Assembly (NCBI GenBank): GCA_910580005.1
Contig: CAJTXH010000069.1
Span: forward strand, 1 to 14,508
Length of the DNA: 14,508 nucleotides
Direction of reading: 5' to 3'
Origin: an uncultured Lachnospiraceae bacterium
Lineage (GTDB): Bacteria > Bacillota > Clostridia > Lachnospirales > Lachnospiraceae
Below, piece after piece: positions 6,271 through 13,805 of this stretch (positions within the stretch are counted from its first letter, which is position 1; each line of letters opens with the position of its first letter). A model generated the notes under the pieces. That model ran no database searches and was not told the DNA's origin. It worked only from the letters and a program-made list of their open reading frames with translations. A program made the translations under genes and the position numbers.

Positions 6271-6277
6271 ATGCTAA
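6153..6277. repeat. Three TATGCTA elements upstream of the orphan gene
   Basis: TATGCTA occurs at 6153-6159. TTAGCATA (inverted) occurs at 6228-6235 and TATGCTAA at 6270-6277. The last two form an 8-bp inverted pair separated by 34 bp, and the third overlaps the TAAA -35 of the sigma-D-like promoter. They may be binding sites of one regulator. Chance is possible in such AT-rich DNA. Confidence 0.25.
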
Positions 6278-6302
6278 ATTTATGCAGCTACAGACCCGAT
6301 AT
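6275..6302 (+). promoter_or_regulatory. Sigma-D/sigma-28 (flagellar) type promoter of the orphan gene
   Basis: TAAATTT (-35, TAAA at 6275-6278) is followed by CCCGATAT (6295-6302), matching the Bacillus sigma-D consensus TAAA...GCCGATAT in every position but the first base of the -10 octamer. The spacer from TAAA is 16 nt against about 15 usually. Transcription would start near 6310 with a leader of about 95 nt. Confidence 0.6.
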
Positions 6303-6360
6303 AAATAATACAATAATAATCTGGTTTACATAGATTGTTAGAAATATTAGTAGTCACATA

Positions 6361-6378
6361 CAGCCAGATGGCTGGCTG
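6361..6378 (+). repeat. Small hairpin upstream of the orphan gene ribosome binding site
   Basis: CAGCCA (6361-6366) and TGGCTG (6373-6378) pair around a 6-nt loop; a competing 5-bp pairing CAGCC/GGCTG (6361-6365/6370-6374) also exists. It ends 12 nt before the AAGGAGG site (6391-6397) and may stabilise the leader or modulate ribosome access. Confidence 0.4.
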
Positions 6379-6404
6379 CAATGGTATAAAAAGGAGGTTT
6401 AATT

Positions 6405-7040
6405 ATGAGCGTATCATCAATATCAGGAGCAACACAGACATATGAAACTACTACTGCTGCCGCTTCCGCTACTGCTGCTAAAGAAGCACAGCAAAAAGAA
6501 ACAGCAACAACAGAGAAAAATACAGCTAACGAAGTTGTTTATGAAAAAGGGAACACTAAAAAGAAAGACAGTGCTAACCAGATTTATAACAGGGATGCTG
6601 TTATTTCAAAATTAAAGGCAGACCAGAAGTCACGTGCAGACTCAATGAGAGGCCTTGTCCAGAAATTACTCTCAAAACAGGCTAATAAATTCGGCATTGC
6701 AAACCAGAGTTTATCAGCTATATTTGGTGAAGCTGCTAAAAATGCTGACCCTGCAACAATCAAGAAAGCACAGGAAGATATCTCTGAGGATGGTTACTGG
6801 GGTGTTAACAAAACATCAGACAGGCTTGTAAGCATGGCAATAGCTTTATCAGGCGGAGATACAAGCAAAGCTGATGAAATGATGGCTGCTATCCAGAAGG
6901 GATATGACAAAGCTACTGCTGCATGGGGCAAAGAACTCCCTGATATTTCCAAGAGGACATTAGAAGCTACAAAGCAGAAAATGGAAGACTGGAAAAATGG
7001 CAGGACAACAGCACAGGATTATGCAGAATACCTGAATTAA
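6405..7040 (+). CDS. Conserved hypothetical protein, likely of the flagellar (sigma-D) regulon
   Basis: This 211-residue protein starts at an ATG 7 nt after a perfect AAGGAGG (6391-6397). Residues 1-45 are Ala/Thr-rich low complexity without a signal peptide or transmembrane segment. Residues about 62-95 form a charged amphipathic helix (DAVISKLKADQKSRADSMRG). Residues 120-185 form a well-ordered core: AQEDISEDGYWGVNKTSDRL, then ALSGGDTSKADEMMAAIQKGYDKA, then WGKELPDISKRTLEATKQKM. I recall similar EDGYWGV...WGKELPDIS proteins in motile Lachnospiraceae and a loose likeness to DUF5610-type proteins, but no function is known to me. The strong sigma-D-like promoter supports a link to motility or late flagellar genes. 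It converges on the atp operon across a shared terminator. Confidence 0.85.
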   Translation: MSVSSISGATQTYETTTAAASATAAKEAQQKETATTEKNTANEVVYEKGNTKKKDSANQIYNRDAVISKLKADQKSRADSMRGLVQKLLSKQANKFGIANQSLSAIFGEAAKNADPATIKKAQEDISEDGYWGVNKTSDRLVSMAIALSGGDTSKADEMMAAIQKGYDKATAAWGKELPDISKRTLEATKQKMEDWKNGRTTAQDYAEYLN

Positions 7041-7086
7041 TTTTATAAGTATATCAATGCACTTGGCAATACAGCACAATGTGTGC

Positions 7087-7142
7087 ATTATAAAACAATA
7101 ATGCTGCGGGCATTACTGCCCACAGCATTGTTGTTTTATAAT
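7087..7142. terminator. Bidirectional rho-independent terminator
   Basis: Arms 7087-7111 and 7118-7142 are complementary over 25 positions with only two imperfect pairs, around the loop ATTACT. The GC-rich core is GGGC/GCCC near the loop. The A-rich left arm and T-rich right arm supply the U-tract in either direction. It lies 46 nt past the orphan gene stop and 7 nt past the atpC stop, ending both converging transcripts. Confidence 0.9.
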
Positions 7143-7148
7143 ATAATT

Positions 7149-7559
7149 CTATTTATATCTGCCTGCAATGTCAATCCTTGTCAATGCTTTTTTAAGTGCA
7201 AGCTCCGCACGCATCATATCAACAGATTTTCCACCGCTTTTTAAGCGGCGTTCTGCACGCAGTTTTGCCTCTTCGGCACGGTTTACATCTATCTCATCCG
7301 GCCATTCACATGACTCGGCAAGTATAGTTACCTTGCTTTTTGTGATTTTAACAAATCCATCATGAAGCGCTGCTTCTTTTTTGCCATCTGCCTGTTTTAT
7401 ACGCAGAATACCTGGCTCAAGAATAACTGTAAGAGGAATGTGGCCAGCCAGTACACCAATCTCACCCTCTGTAGTCTTCATTTCTACCATTTCCGCATCG
7501 CCATCAAAGAATACACGTGTAGGGGAGATAATCTGTAAGTTGAACGTTTTGTCAGCCAT
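7149..7559 (-). CDS. atpC: F-type ATP synthase epsilon subunit
   Basis: This 136-residue protein is the central-stalk subunit of F1 that binds gamma and can inhibit ATP hydrolysis. The N-terminal beta-sandwich is recognisable in FNLQIISPTRVFFDGDAEMVEMKTTEGEIGVLAGH (6-40, shown for its family pattern and split by the GEIGVLAGHIPL motif at 32-43). The C-terminal two-helix part (about 90-136) includes NRAEEAKLRAERRL and ALKKALTRI. The ATG follows AAGGAG (7566-7571) by 6 nt, and the gene begins 13 nt after the atpD stop. It is the last gene of the operon. Confidence 0.96.
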   Translation of the reverse strand: MADKTFNLQIISPTRVFFDGDAEMVEMKTTEGEIGVLAGHIPLTVILEPGILRIKQADGKKEAALHDGFVKITKSKVTILAESCEWPDEIDVNRAEEAKLRAERRLKSGGKSVDMMRAELALKKALTRIDIAGRYK

Positions 7560-7572
7560 ACTGGTCTCCTTT

Positions 7573-8970
7573 CTACTTGGACTTCATCCTCTGGACAACC
7601 TCATCAATTGTGCCGGCATTAAGGAAAAGGTTTTCTGGAATTTCATCATGCTTGCCATCCAGTATTTCCTGGAAGCCACGTACAGTTTCACCTACTGGCA
7701 CATACTGTCCTGGAAGGCCTGTAAACTGCTCTGCAACATGGAAAGGCTGTGACAAAAACCTTTGTACTTTCCTTGCCCTGTTTACTACAATCTTATCATC
7801 TTCTGAAAGTTCATCCATACCAAGAATTGCAATAATATCCTGGAGTTCCTTATATCTCTGTAATATTTCCTGTACACCACGTGCCGTCTTATAATGCTCT
7901 TCACCTACTACATGAGGGTCAAGTATACGTGATGTAGACTCGAGAGGGTCTACAGCCGGGTAAATACCAAGCTCTGATATAGAACGTGAAAGAACTGTTG
8001 TTGCATCCAGATGGGCAAATGTATTGGCAGGAGCCGGGTCTGTAAGGTCATCAGCAGGTACATAAACAGCCTGTACTGATGTGATAGAACCTTTCTTAGT
8101 AGAAGTTATACGCTCCTGTAATGCACCCATTTCTGTCTGGAGTGTTGGCTGGTATCCAACCGCACTAGGCATACGCCCAAGCAGTGCTGAAACTTCTGAA
8201 CCAGCCTGTGTGAAACGGAAAATATTATCAATAAACAAAAGTACATCTTTACCTGAACGGTCACGGAAGTTTTCTGCCATTGTAAGCCCTGTAAGCCCTA
8301 CCCTCATACGTGCCCCAGGAGGCTCGTTCATCTGCCCGAACACCATTGTAGTCTTATCAATAACGCCAGACTCAATCATTTCATAGTAAAGGTCATTACC
8401 TTCACGTGTACGCTCACCAACGCCTGTAAACACTGAATATCCGCCGTGTTCCTGCGCAATATTTGTTATAAGCTCCTGTATTAATACGGTTTTGCCTACA
8501 CCAGCGCCGCCAAAAAGACCAATCTTTCCACCCTTCTGGTATGGGCAGAGCAAGTCAACTACCTTAATACCTGTTTCAAGGATTTCAGTAGCTGTTGACT
8601 GTTCTTCAAATGCTGGTGCTTTTCTATGGATTGGGTCATATTTAACGCCTGTTGGGGCAGGTTTTTCGTCAATAGGTTCACCAAGCACATTAAACATACG
8701 TCCTAATGTTGCTTCGCCAACGGGGACTGAAATAGGCCCGCCTGTCGCTTCGGCTTCCATGCCACGTACAAGCCCGTCTGTAGGCCCCATTGCAATACAG
8801 CGCACAGTATCATCGCCAAGATGCTGTGCAACTTCAACTACGAGTTTTCCGCCATTGTTTAACGGTACTCTGATAGCATCGTTGATTTCCGGAAGTTTTC
8901 CCTCTGGAAACTTAATATCCAGAACAGCACCGATAATCTGTGTAAGCTTACCTGTATTTAATTCTGCCAT
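7573..8970 (-). CDS. atpD: F-type ATP synthase beta subunit (catalytic)
   Basis: This 465-residue protein carries the catalytic nucleotide sites of F1. Walker A GGAGVGKT is at 154-161, GERTREGND with the catalytic Glu at about 185-193, and Walker B region VLLFIDNIFRF at 243-253. SALLGRMPSAVGYQPTLQTE (261-280) is a beta-subunit hallmark. The C-terminal lever reads DELSEDD (386-392), a conservative variant of the classical DELSEED. Length is typical. The start ATG is 7 nt after AAGGAG (8978-8983). Confidence 0.98.
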   Translation of the reverse strand: MAELNTGKLTQIIGAVLDIKFPEGKLPEINDAIRVPLNNGGKLVVEVAQHLGDDTVRCIAMGPTDGLVRGMEAEATGGPISVPVGEATLGRMFNVLGEPIDEKPAPTGVKYDPIHRKAPAFEEQSTATEILETGIKVVDLLCPYQKGGKIGLFGGAGVGKTVLIQELITNIAQEHGGYSVFTGVGERTREGNDLYYEMIESGVIDKTTMVFGQMNEPPGARMRVGLTGLTMAENFRDRSGKDVLLFIDNIFRFTQAGSEVSALLGRMPSAVGYQPTLQTEMGALQERITSTKKGSITSVQAVYVPADDLTDPAPANTFAHLDATTVLSRSISELGIYPAVDPLESTSRILDPHVVGEEHYKTARGVQEILQRYKELQDIIAILGMDELSEDDKIVVNRARKVQRFLSQPFHVAEQFTGLPGQYVPVGETVRGFQEILDGKHDEIPENLFLNAGTIDEVVQRMKSK

Positions 8971-9002
8971 CGTCTTTCTCCTTTTTATTATTTTAAATAT
9001 TA

Positions 9003-9884
9003 CTATGAAATAGCTGATGCACCTGCTATAATCTCTGTAAGTTCCTGTGTAATGGAAGCCTGCCTTGCCCTGTTATATTTAAGTGACAAATCACTTATCA
9101 TTTCCTCTGCATTGCTTGTTGCAGAATCCATTGCCTGCATACGTGCACCGTTTTCACTTGCATGTGACTCCACAAGCCCTCCAAATACAAGACTGTTAAT
9201 ATATTTCGGGATAATAGCATCAAGTGCTTCTTCTGGTTCTGGCTCATAATTCATAAGTGTTATCTTGTCAAGCGGGCTTTCTGGCTCTTCTTCCTGTTCT
9301 GAAACAATATCTTCTGCATCTATAGGAAGCAGCTTAACAAGTGTAGGTATCTGCACAACAGTATTTTTAAATATTGTATATGCAAGATATATCTCACCTA
9401 TTTCACCATTTGTAAATTTGCTTAAAAGTTCCTTGCCAATTTCTATTGCATCAGCATAAAGCGGCTCATTAATTGCCTCTGAATAATCACCAGCTATTGT
9501 ATAGCCCTGCCTTGAAAGTGAATCACGTCCTTTAGTCCCTACAGCATAAATAACAGTATCTTCTTTATTAAAGCGCCCATCCTTTGAAATCATTTTAACT
9601 ATATTGGAATTATATCCTCCAGCAAGGCCTCTGTTTGAAGTAATAGTTATTACAGCTTTTTTATCAGACTTGCTTTTTTGCAGGAATGGATGTGACATCT
9701 GCCCTGACTTGGCAATCATGCCTGCAACCGTTTCATACATTGTTTCAAAATATGGCTTTGAAACTTCTGCACCAACTTTTGCCTTTTGCAGTTTTACAGA
9801 GGATACAAGCTTCATAGCTTTGGTAATCTGTCCTGTACTCTGGACACTCTCTTTACGCCTTTTAATATCTCTCATTGAGGCCAT
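9003..9884 (-). CDS. atpG: F-type ATP synthase gamma subunit
   Basis: This is the central rotor shaft of F1, 293 residues from the chosen ATG at 9884. It begins MASMRDIKRRKESVQSTGQI, the canonical gamma N-terminus, and GAGGG (9891-9895) lies 6 nt upstream. An in-frame GTG at 9953 would add 23 residues but has no ribosome binding site and would run through an intercistronic hairpin, so it is rejected. The internal motif ITSNRGLAGGYNSN is family-typical. There is an acidic insert (SEQEEEPESPLD) in the middle of the Rossmann part. The C-terminal helix NRARQASITQELTEIIAGA is canonical. Confidence 0.95.
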   Translation of the reverse strand: MASMRDIKRRKESVQSTGQITKAMKLVSSVKLQKAKVGAEVSKPYFETMYETVAGMIAKSGQMSHPFLQKSKSDKKAVITITSNRGLAGGYNSNIVKMISKDGRFNKEDTVIYAVGTKGRDSLSRQGYTIAGDYSEAINEPLYADAIEIGKELLSKFTNGEIGEIYLAYTIFKNTVVQIPTLVKLLPIDAEDIVSEQEEEPESPLDKITLMNYEPEPEEALDAIIPKYINSLVFGGLVESHASENGARMQAMDSATSNAEEMISDLSLKYNRARQASITQELTEIIAGASAIS

Positions 9885-9929
9885 ATTAACCCTCATTTCT
9901 GCGCTGCTCTTTTTACTTTTTTGCATTAA

Positions 9930-9955
9930 TTGTGCCAGGCAGCGCACAGGCACAA
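9930..9955 (-). repeat. Intercistronic hairpin between atpA and atpG
   Basis: On the minus strand TTGTGCC (9949-9955) and GGCACAA (9930-9936) form a perfect 7-bp stem, extendable by two G-U pairs, with a 12-nt GC-rich loop. It begins 12 nt after the atpA stop and is not followed by a T-run, so full termination is unlikely. It occupies part of an 83-nt gap, the longest gap in the F1 part of the operon. Confidence 0.5.
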
Positions 9956-9967
9956 CCGCCAGCCTAA

Positions 9968-11482
9968 TTACCTGTTCCTAATGAAATCTGCTTTAAATTC
10001 TTCTATTCCTTTAACAAGCTTCTTTTCTGTATCTTCTTTAATCTCACCATCAGTACGTATTGCCTCTGGTACTTCAGGGTATTTTGTATCAATATATTCA
10101 AAAAGACCTTTTTCAAATTCAAGTATGTCCTCTACTTCTATATCAATAAGATATTTCTTAGTAGCAGCATAAATAATCATAACCTCATTTTCTACTGGCA
10201 TTGGATTATACTGGTCTTGTTTTAATATTTCACGTATTCTTTCACCCTGTGCAAGCTGTGCCTTTGTTTCAGGGTCAAGGTCTGAACTGAACTGTGAGAA
10301 AGCAGCAAGCTCCCTGAACTGTGCAAGTTCAATACGGATTGGCCCGGAAATCTTCTTCATAGCTTTAATCTGTGCAGAACCACCAACCCTTGATACAGAA
10401 AGCCCGGCATTAATAGCCGGCCGGAAACCTGAATTAAACATTTCTGTTTCAAGATAAATCTGCCCGTCTGTTATGGAAATTACATTAGTAGGGATATATG
10501 CAGATACATCGCCTGCCTGTGTTTCTATAATAGGAAGCGCTGTAAGCGAACCGCCGCCTAACTTATCTGAAAGCCTTGCTGCCCTCTCAAGAAGTTTGGA
10601 ATGTAAATAGAATACATCACCAGGATAAGCTTCACGTCCTGGAGGACGCTTAAGCAGCAATGCCATTGTACGGTATGCAGCAGCATGTTTTGTTAAATCA
10701 TCATATATTATAAGCACATCCTTGCCAGCTTCCATCCACTCTTCACCTATTGCACACCCTGAATATGGTGCAATATACTGTAATGGCGCAAGTTCGCTCG
10801 CTGTAGAGGCCACAACAGTTGTATAATCCATAGCACCATATTCTTCAAGCTTATTAACAATAGATGCTACAGTAGAAGCTTTTTGTCCTATGGCAACATA
10901 TATACAGTATACGTTTTCTTTTTTCTGGTTAATAATTGTATCAATTGCAATAGCTGTTTTTCCTGTCTGGCGGTCGCCGATTATAAGTTCACGCTGCCCC
11001 CTGCCGATAGGTACCATTGAGTCAATAGCTTTGATACCTGTCTGTAAAGGTGTATCTACTGATTTTCTGGAAATAACACCCGATGCAACCCTTTCAATCT
11101 GCCTTTTCTTCTTGGTTTCTACCGGACCTTTCCCGTCTATAGGCTGTCCCAGGGCATTCACTACACGTCCAAGCATTGCATCGCCAACAGGTACTTCAAC
11201 AACCCTTCCTGTTGTTTTTACAATATCACCCTCATTAATATTTTTATGGTCACCTAAGAGCACAGCACCAACATTGTCTTCTTCAAGGTTAAGCACCATG
11301 CCATAAACTTCATTTGGAAATTCAAGAAGTTCACCCTGCATAGCTTTTGCCAGGCCATGAATACGGGCAATACCATCGGCAACCTGTATTACAGTACCTG
11401 TATCTGCAACTTCAAACTTGGTACTATAGTTCCTAATCTGTTCTTTAATTACAGAACTGATTTCCTCAGGTCTTAAATTCAT
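9968..11482 (-). CDS. atpA: F-type ATP synthase alpha subunit
   Basis: This 504-residue protein is the non-catalytic nucleotide-binding subunit of F1. Walker A GDRQTGKT is at 169-176, and the IDSMVPIGRGQRELIIGDRQ stretch preceding it is family-typical. SVSRVGGSAQ carries the arginine that contributes to the catalytic site at the alpha/beta interface. The length is standard. The ribosome binding site is AAGGAAGG (11495-11502), 12 nt before the ATG, slightly long. The N-terminal MNLRPEEISSVIKEQI matches the usual delta-contact segment. Confidence 0.98.
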   Translation of the reverse strand: MNLRPEEISSVIKEQIRNYSTKFEVADTGTVIQVADGIARIHGLAKAMQGELLEFPNEVYGMVLNLEEDNVGAVLLGDHKNINEGDIVKTTGRVVEVPVGDAMLGRVVNALGQPIDGKGPVETKKKRQIERVASGVISRKSVDTPLQTGIKAIDSMVPIGRGQRELIIGDRQTGKTAIAIDTIINQKKENVYCIYVAIGQKASTVASIVNKLEEYGAMDYTTVVASTASELAPLQYIAPYSGCAIGEEWMEAGKDVLIIYDDLTKHAAAYRTMALLLKRPPGREAYPGDVFYLHSKLLERAARLSDKLGGGSLTALPIIETQAGDVSAYIPTNVISITDGQIYLETEMFNSGFRPAINAGLSVSRVGGSAQIKAMKKISGPIRIELAQFRELAAFSQFSSDLDPETKAQLAQGERIREILKQDQYNPMPVENEVMIIYAATKKYLIDIEVEDILEFEKGLFEYIDTKYPEVPEAIRTDGEIKEDTEKKLVKGIEEFKADFIRNR

Positions 11483-11508
11483 GTTACTCTTGCACCTTCC
11501 TTCATTTA

Positions 11509-12060
11509 TTAATTAGAAAGCTGGATTTTATTAAGTTCCTTCGCCATATTTTCCAGCTTCGTTTTTACACTGCTGTCTACTACCCTGTCGCCTATCTTTA
11601 TAACCATCCCGCCAATTAAAGCAGGGTTGACAGAATACTCCATTCGGAATTTTACATATGAAGTAATTTCAAGAAGCCTGGCTTCTATATCCTTCTTCTG
11701 CCCGGCTGACAAAGCAGCAGCAGATGTCACACAGGCAACACCAATCTTCTTTTCCTCCCATACCTTTGACATAAAGTATAAAAGGATGTCTTCTATTTCA
11801 TTAAAACGCCCTTTTTCTACAATAGTTATAATAAACCCTGTTAGTTCAGGTGAAACCTTGCCTTTAAATGCTTTCTCCACCATAGATTTTTTCTCATCAA
11901 CAGGAATTTTAGGATGTGCAAGAAGACTGATATATTCTTCGTTCTCTTTAAGCACCTGTAAAACTGCCTCCACTTCTTCAAGCATGGTATCCAGTGTGCC
12001 TTCTTCCACGGCAACTTCAAACAAAGCATCACCGTATGTTTTTGATACTAACTTAGCCAT
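11509..12060 (-). CDS. atpH: F-type ATP synthase delta subunit
   Basis: This 183-residue protein is the peripheral-stalk subunit that joins b to the top of F1. The N-terminal helical domain starts AKLVSKTYGDALFEVA. The C-terminal signature is NPALIGGMVIKIGDRVVDSSV, split here as NPALIGGMVI and KIGDRVVDSSVKTKL (about 144-168). The start codon lies within the last codons of atpF (13-nt overlap), and only a weak GGTGAT site precedes it, which suggests translational coupling to atpF. Confidence 0.94.
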   Translation of the reverse strand: MAKLVSKTYGDALFEVAVEEGTLDTMLEEVEAVLQVLKENEEYISLLAHPKIPVDEKKSMVEKAFKGKVSPELTGFIITIVEKGRFNEIEDILLYFMSKVWEEKKIGVACVTSAAALSAGQKKDIEARLLEITSYVKFRMEYSVNPALIGGMVIKIGDRVVDSSVKTKLENMAKELNKIQLSN

Positions 12061-12605
12061 GTTTCATCACCCATCTCTTTTAAAGTGTCTGCAATTAACT
12101 GTGACTGTTTCTGGTCATCTAAAGAAGATGCAACAATCTTGCCTGCCATAATGGATGCAACAGAGATAATTTCCTGTTTTACATCATCCTTTACCTTGGA
12201 TTTCTCAAGTTCAGCCTCACGGCTTGCCCTTTCAAGGATTCTTGCAGATTCTTCTTTTGCCTCATTTATAATAGCGTTCTCTTTTTTCAATGCCTTTTTG
12301 CGGGTATCGCTAAGGATTTCCTCAGCCTCTTTGCCAGCTGCTTTAAGCTTTGCATCATACTCTGACTTAAACTGTATGGCATCCTCTTTTTCCTTAGCAG
12401 CCGTTTCAAGCTGTTCTTTAATGAAATCCTGTCTTTTCTGCAGCATATTGCGTGCAGGGTTAAAGAGCAGGTAAGAAAGTAAAAGGAATAATGCAAACAT
12501 CGCAATCATGGTTATAACCGCATCAACAAGGAGTTGCGGGTCAAGACCAAATATATAATCGCCAAGTGCGCTGCCTGACAATGCTACTCTTATTACAACA
12601 CTCAC
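12048..12605 (-). CDS. atpF: F-type ATP synthase b subunit
   Basis: This 185-residue protein is the peripheral stalk of F0. A single transmembrane helix is at about 24-48 (LLVDAVITMIAMFALFLLLS). The typical boundary FNPARNMLQKRQDFI follows, then a long charged coiled coil rich in Ala, Glu and Lys (about 55-160). The start is GTG at 12605, set by AAGGAGG (12614-12620) 8 nt upstream. The 3' end overlaps atpH by 13 nt. Confidence 0.94.
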   Translation of the reverse strand: MSVVIRVALSGSALGDYIFGLDPQLLVDAVITMIAMFALFLLLSYLLFNPARNMLQKRQDFIKEQLETAAKEKEDAIQFKSEYDAKLKAAGKEAEEILSDTRKKALKKENAIINEAKEESARILERASREAELEKSKVKDDVKQEIISVASIMAGKIVASSLDDQKQSQLIADTLKEMGDETWLS

Positions 12606-12625
12606 TTTTTAAGCCTCCTTTCTGC

Positions 12626-12643
12626 TGCAATCTTTGGATTGCA
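12626..12643 (-). repeat. Small hairpin just after atpE
   Basis: TGCAATC (12626-12632) and GATTGCA (12637-12643) form a perfect 7-bp stem with a 4-nt loop. It starts 4 nt after the atpE stop and ends 5 nt before the atpF ribosome binding site. No U-run follows, so it is more likely a stabiliser or processing boundary than a terminator. Confidence 0.55.
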
Positions 12644-12647
12644 TAAA

Positions 12648-12911
12648 TCAAAGTTTGCCATAAAGTGGGTTAGCGAATAACAGGATTAACGCAACTACAA
12701 GACCATAAAGACCAGTTGTTTCTGCTACAGCCTGGCCTAAAATCATTGTTGACATAATGTCACCCTTTGCACCTGGGTTACGTCCAACTGCTGAAGCACC
12801 ATAACCAGCAGCAATACCCTGGCCTACACCAGGACCAATACCTGCGATAACTGCAAGGCCTGCACCTATTGCAGAACCCATTAATACTAAACCTTCATTT
12901 GTTATATTCAT
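12648..12911 (-). CDS. atpE: F-type ATP synthase c subunit (rotor ring), Na+-type signature
   Basis: This 87-residue proteolipid has two transmembrane helices (about 8-37 and 52-82) joined by the polar loop GRNPGAKGD with the conserved Arg-Asn/Gln-Pro element. The ion carrier is Glu64. Around it are Gln31 (GIGPGVGQG), Val62, Thr65, Thr66 and Tyr69 (GQAVAETTGLYG). This is the arrangement that binds Na+ in the Ilyobacter and Acetobacterium c rings, so Na+ translocation is predicted from known chemistry. The ribosome binding site AAGGAGG (12919-12925) is perfect, 7 nt from the ATG and preceded by an A-rich stretch, fitting the need for many copies of c. Small hairpins flank the cistron. Confidence 0.97.
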   Translation of the reverse strand: MNITNEGLVLMGSAIGAGLAVIAGIGPGVGQGIAAGYGASAVGRNPGAKGDIMSTMILGQAVAETTGLYGLVVALILLFANPLYGKL

Positions 12912-12959
12912 TTTACATCCTCCTTAAAAAATAACATAAAATTGATTTTTTGATGCCAG

Positions 12960-12973
12960 AACACCTTTGTGTT
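12960..12973 (-). repeat. Small hairpin at the atpB stop codon, upstream of atpE
   Basis: AACAC (12960-12964) and GTGTT (12969-12973) form a 5-bp stem with a 4-nt loop that touches the atpB stop codon. It is short and weak, and notable only because a second stem-loop lies on the other side of atpE. Confidence 0.3.
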
Positions 12974-13743
12974 TATGCATCTTCCCCTATTGCATCAGAA
13001 ACAAAACTCATTGTCAACATACAGAATACATACGCCTGTATACACCCGGAAAATACATCCAGATATGCATGAAGTGCAGCAGGCCATATAAGAGTAAGCA
13101 CCCTTGGCAACAAACCATAAAGCAGCCCCATCATAACCGTTCCTGATAATATATTACCAAATAAACGGAGTGACATTGACACAGGTGTTGAAAATTCACT
13201 AATAAGGTTCATTGGGAAGAATAAAAAGATTGGCTCAAATAAAGCTTTAATCTTTCCCATTCCCTGGTATTTAAACCCATTATACTGAATCATTACCCAT
13301 GTGATAACTGCCAAAGGAAATGTTACACCAAAATCTGCTGTTGGCGGCCTTAATCCCAGCAGCCCAGACAAGTTACAGGCAAGTATAAACAAAAACAATG
13401 CACTTACATAATTTCTGAAAGCCAGCGCTTTCTTAGGCCCCATTGTACCTTTTACCATTCCATCAAGTGATTCAACTATAAGTTCAACCACATTCAGGAA
13501 CGGTCCTGGCACTTTATTGGGATTTGCATTCTTAATAGCGTGGTTGGCACATACTGCAAAAATGAGTATAGCAGCAATAACTATAATCATAGATATATGT
13601 GTTGTTGTAAGATACACGTCCCATCCAAAGAATGAGAATTTTGTATTTGAATAACCCCTTATAAAGAAGTCAACCTGGTCACCACCGCCAGCAAGAACAA
13701 CCCTTACGGGTATCTGCGGCAAATCTAAGACGCCATTTCCCAC
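12973..13743 (-). CDS. atpB: F-type ATP synthase a subunit
   Basis: This 256-residue membrane stator subunit forms the ion path against the c ring. The essential Arg is R193 in SMSLRLFGNILSG (corresponding to E. coli Arg210). ACNLSGLLGLRPPTAD (122-137) and HAYLDVFSGCIQAYVFCML (225-243) are family signatures. About five hydrophobic helices are visible. The start is GTG at 13743, chosen because AAGGAGGG (13751-13758) lies 7 nt upstream and no ATG is better placed. An out-of-frame ATG two bases upstream opens only a six-codon frame. Confidence 0.95.
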   Translation of the reverse strand: MGNGVLDLPQIPVRVVLAGGGDQVDFFIRGYSNTKFSFFGWDVYLTTTHISMIIVIAAILIFAVCANHAIKNANPNKVPGPFLNVVELIVESLDGMVKGTMGPKKALAFRNYVSALFLFILACNLSGLLGLRPPTADFGVTFPLAVITWVMIQYNGFKYQGMGKIKALFEPIFLFFPMNLISEFSTPVSMSLRLFGNILSGTVMMGLLYGLLPRVLTLIWPAALHAYLDVFSGCIQAYVFCMLTMSFVSDAIGEDA

Positions 13744-13764
13744 ATTTTCACCCTCCTTTTCTTA

Positions 13765-13787
13765 ATATTGTATTGAAATAACAATAT
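13765..13787 (-). repeat. AT-rich inverted repeat between atpI and atpB
   Basis: ATATTGT (13765-13771) pairs with ACAATAT (13781-13787) around a 9-nt loop; a second ATATTGT at 13792-13798 can compete for the same arm. It lies in the 62-nt gap. A TTGACA on the minus strand nearby has no -10 at proper spacing, so I do not call a promoter. Confidence 0.3.
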
Positions 13788-13805
13788 GAAAATATTGTCA
13801 AAACA

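Noticed and set aside
5780..6404. CRISPR array, tRNA or small ORF in the divergent region
   Set aside because: No regularly spaced repeats, no cloverleaf and no frame with a ribosome site were found; the region looks purely regulatory.
8492..9013. 173-residue plus-strand open frame opposite atpD
   Set aside because: It is a shadow of the highly conserved beta-subunit gene and has no start signal or family resemblance. The same holds for the plus-strand frames opposite atpA, atpG, atpF and atpH.
9885..9953. GTG start at 9953 for the gamma subunit
   Set aside because: There is no ribosome binding site and the added 23 residues do not resemble gamma subunits; conserved MASMRDIKRR begins at 9884.
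13741..13805. Internal promoter before atpB
   Set aside because: A TTGACA is present on the minus strand but no -10 lies 15-19 nt downstream.
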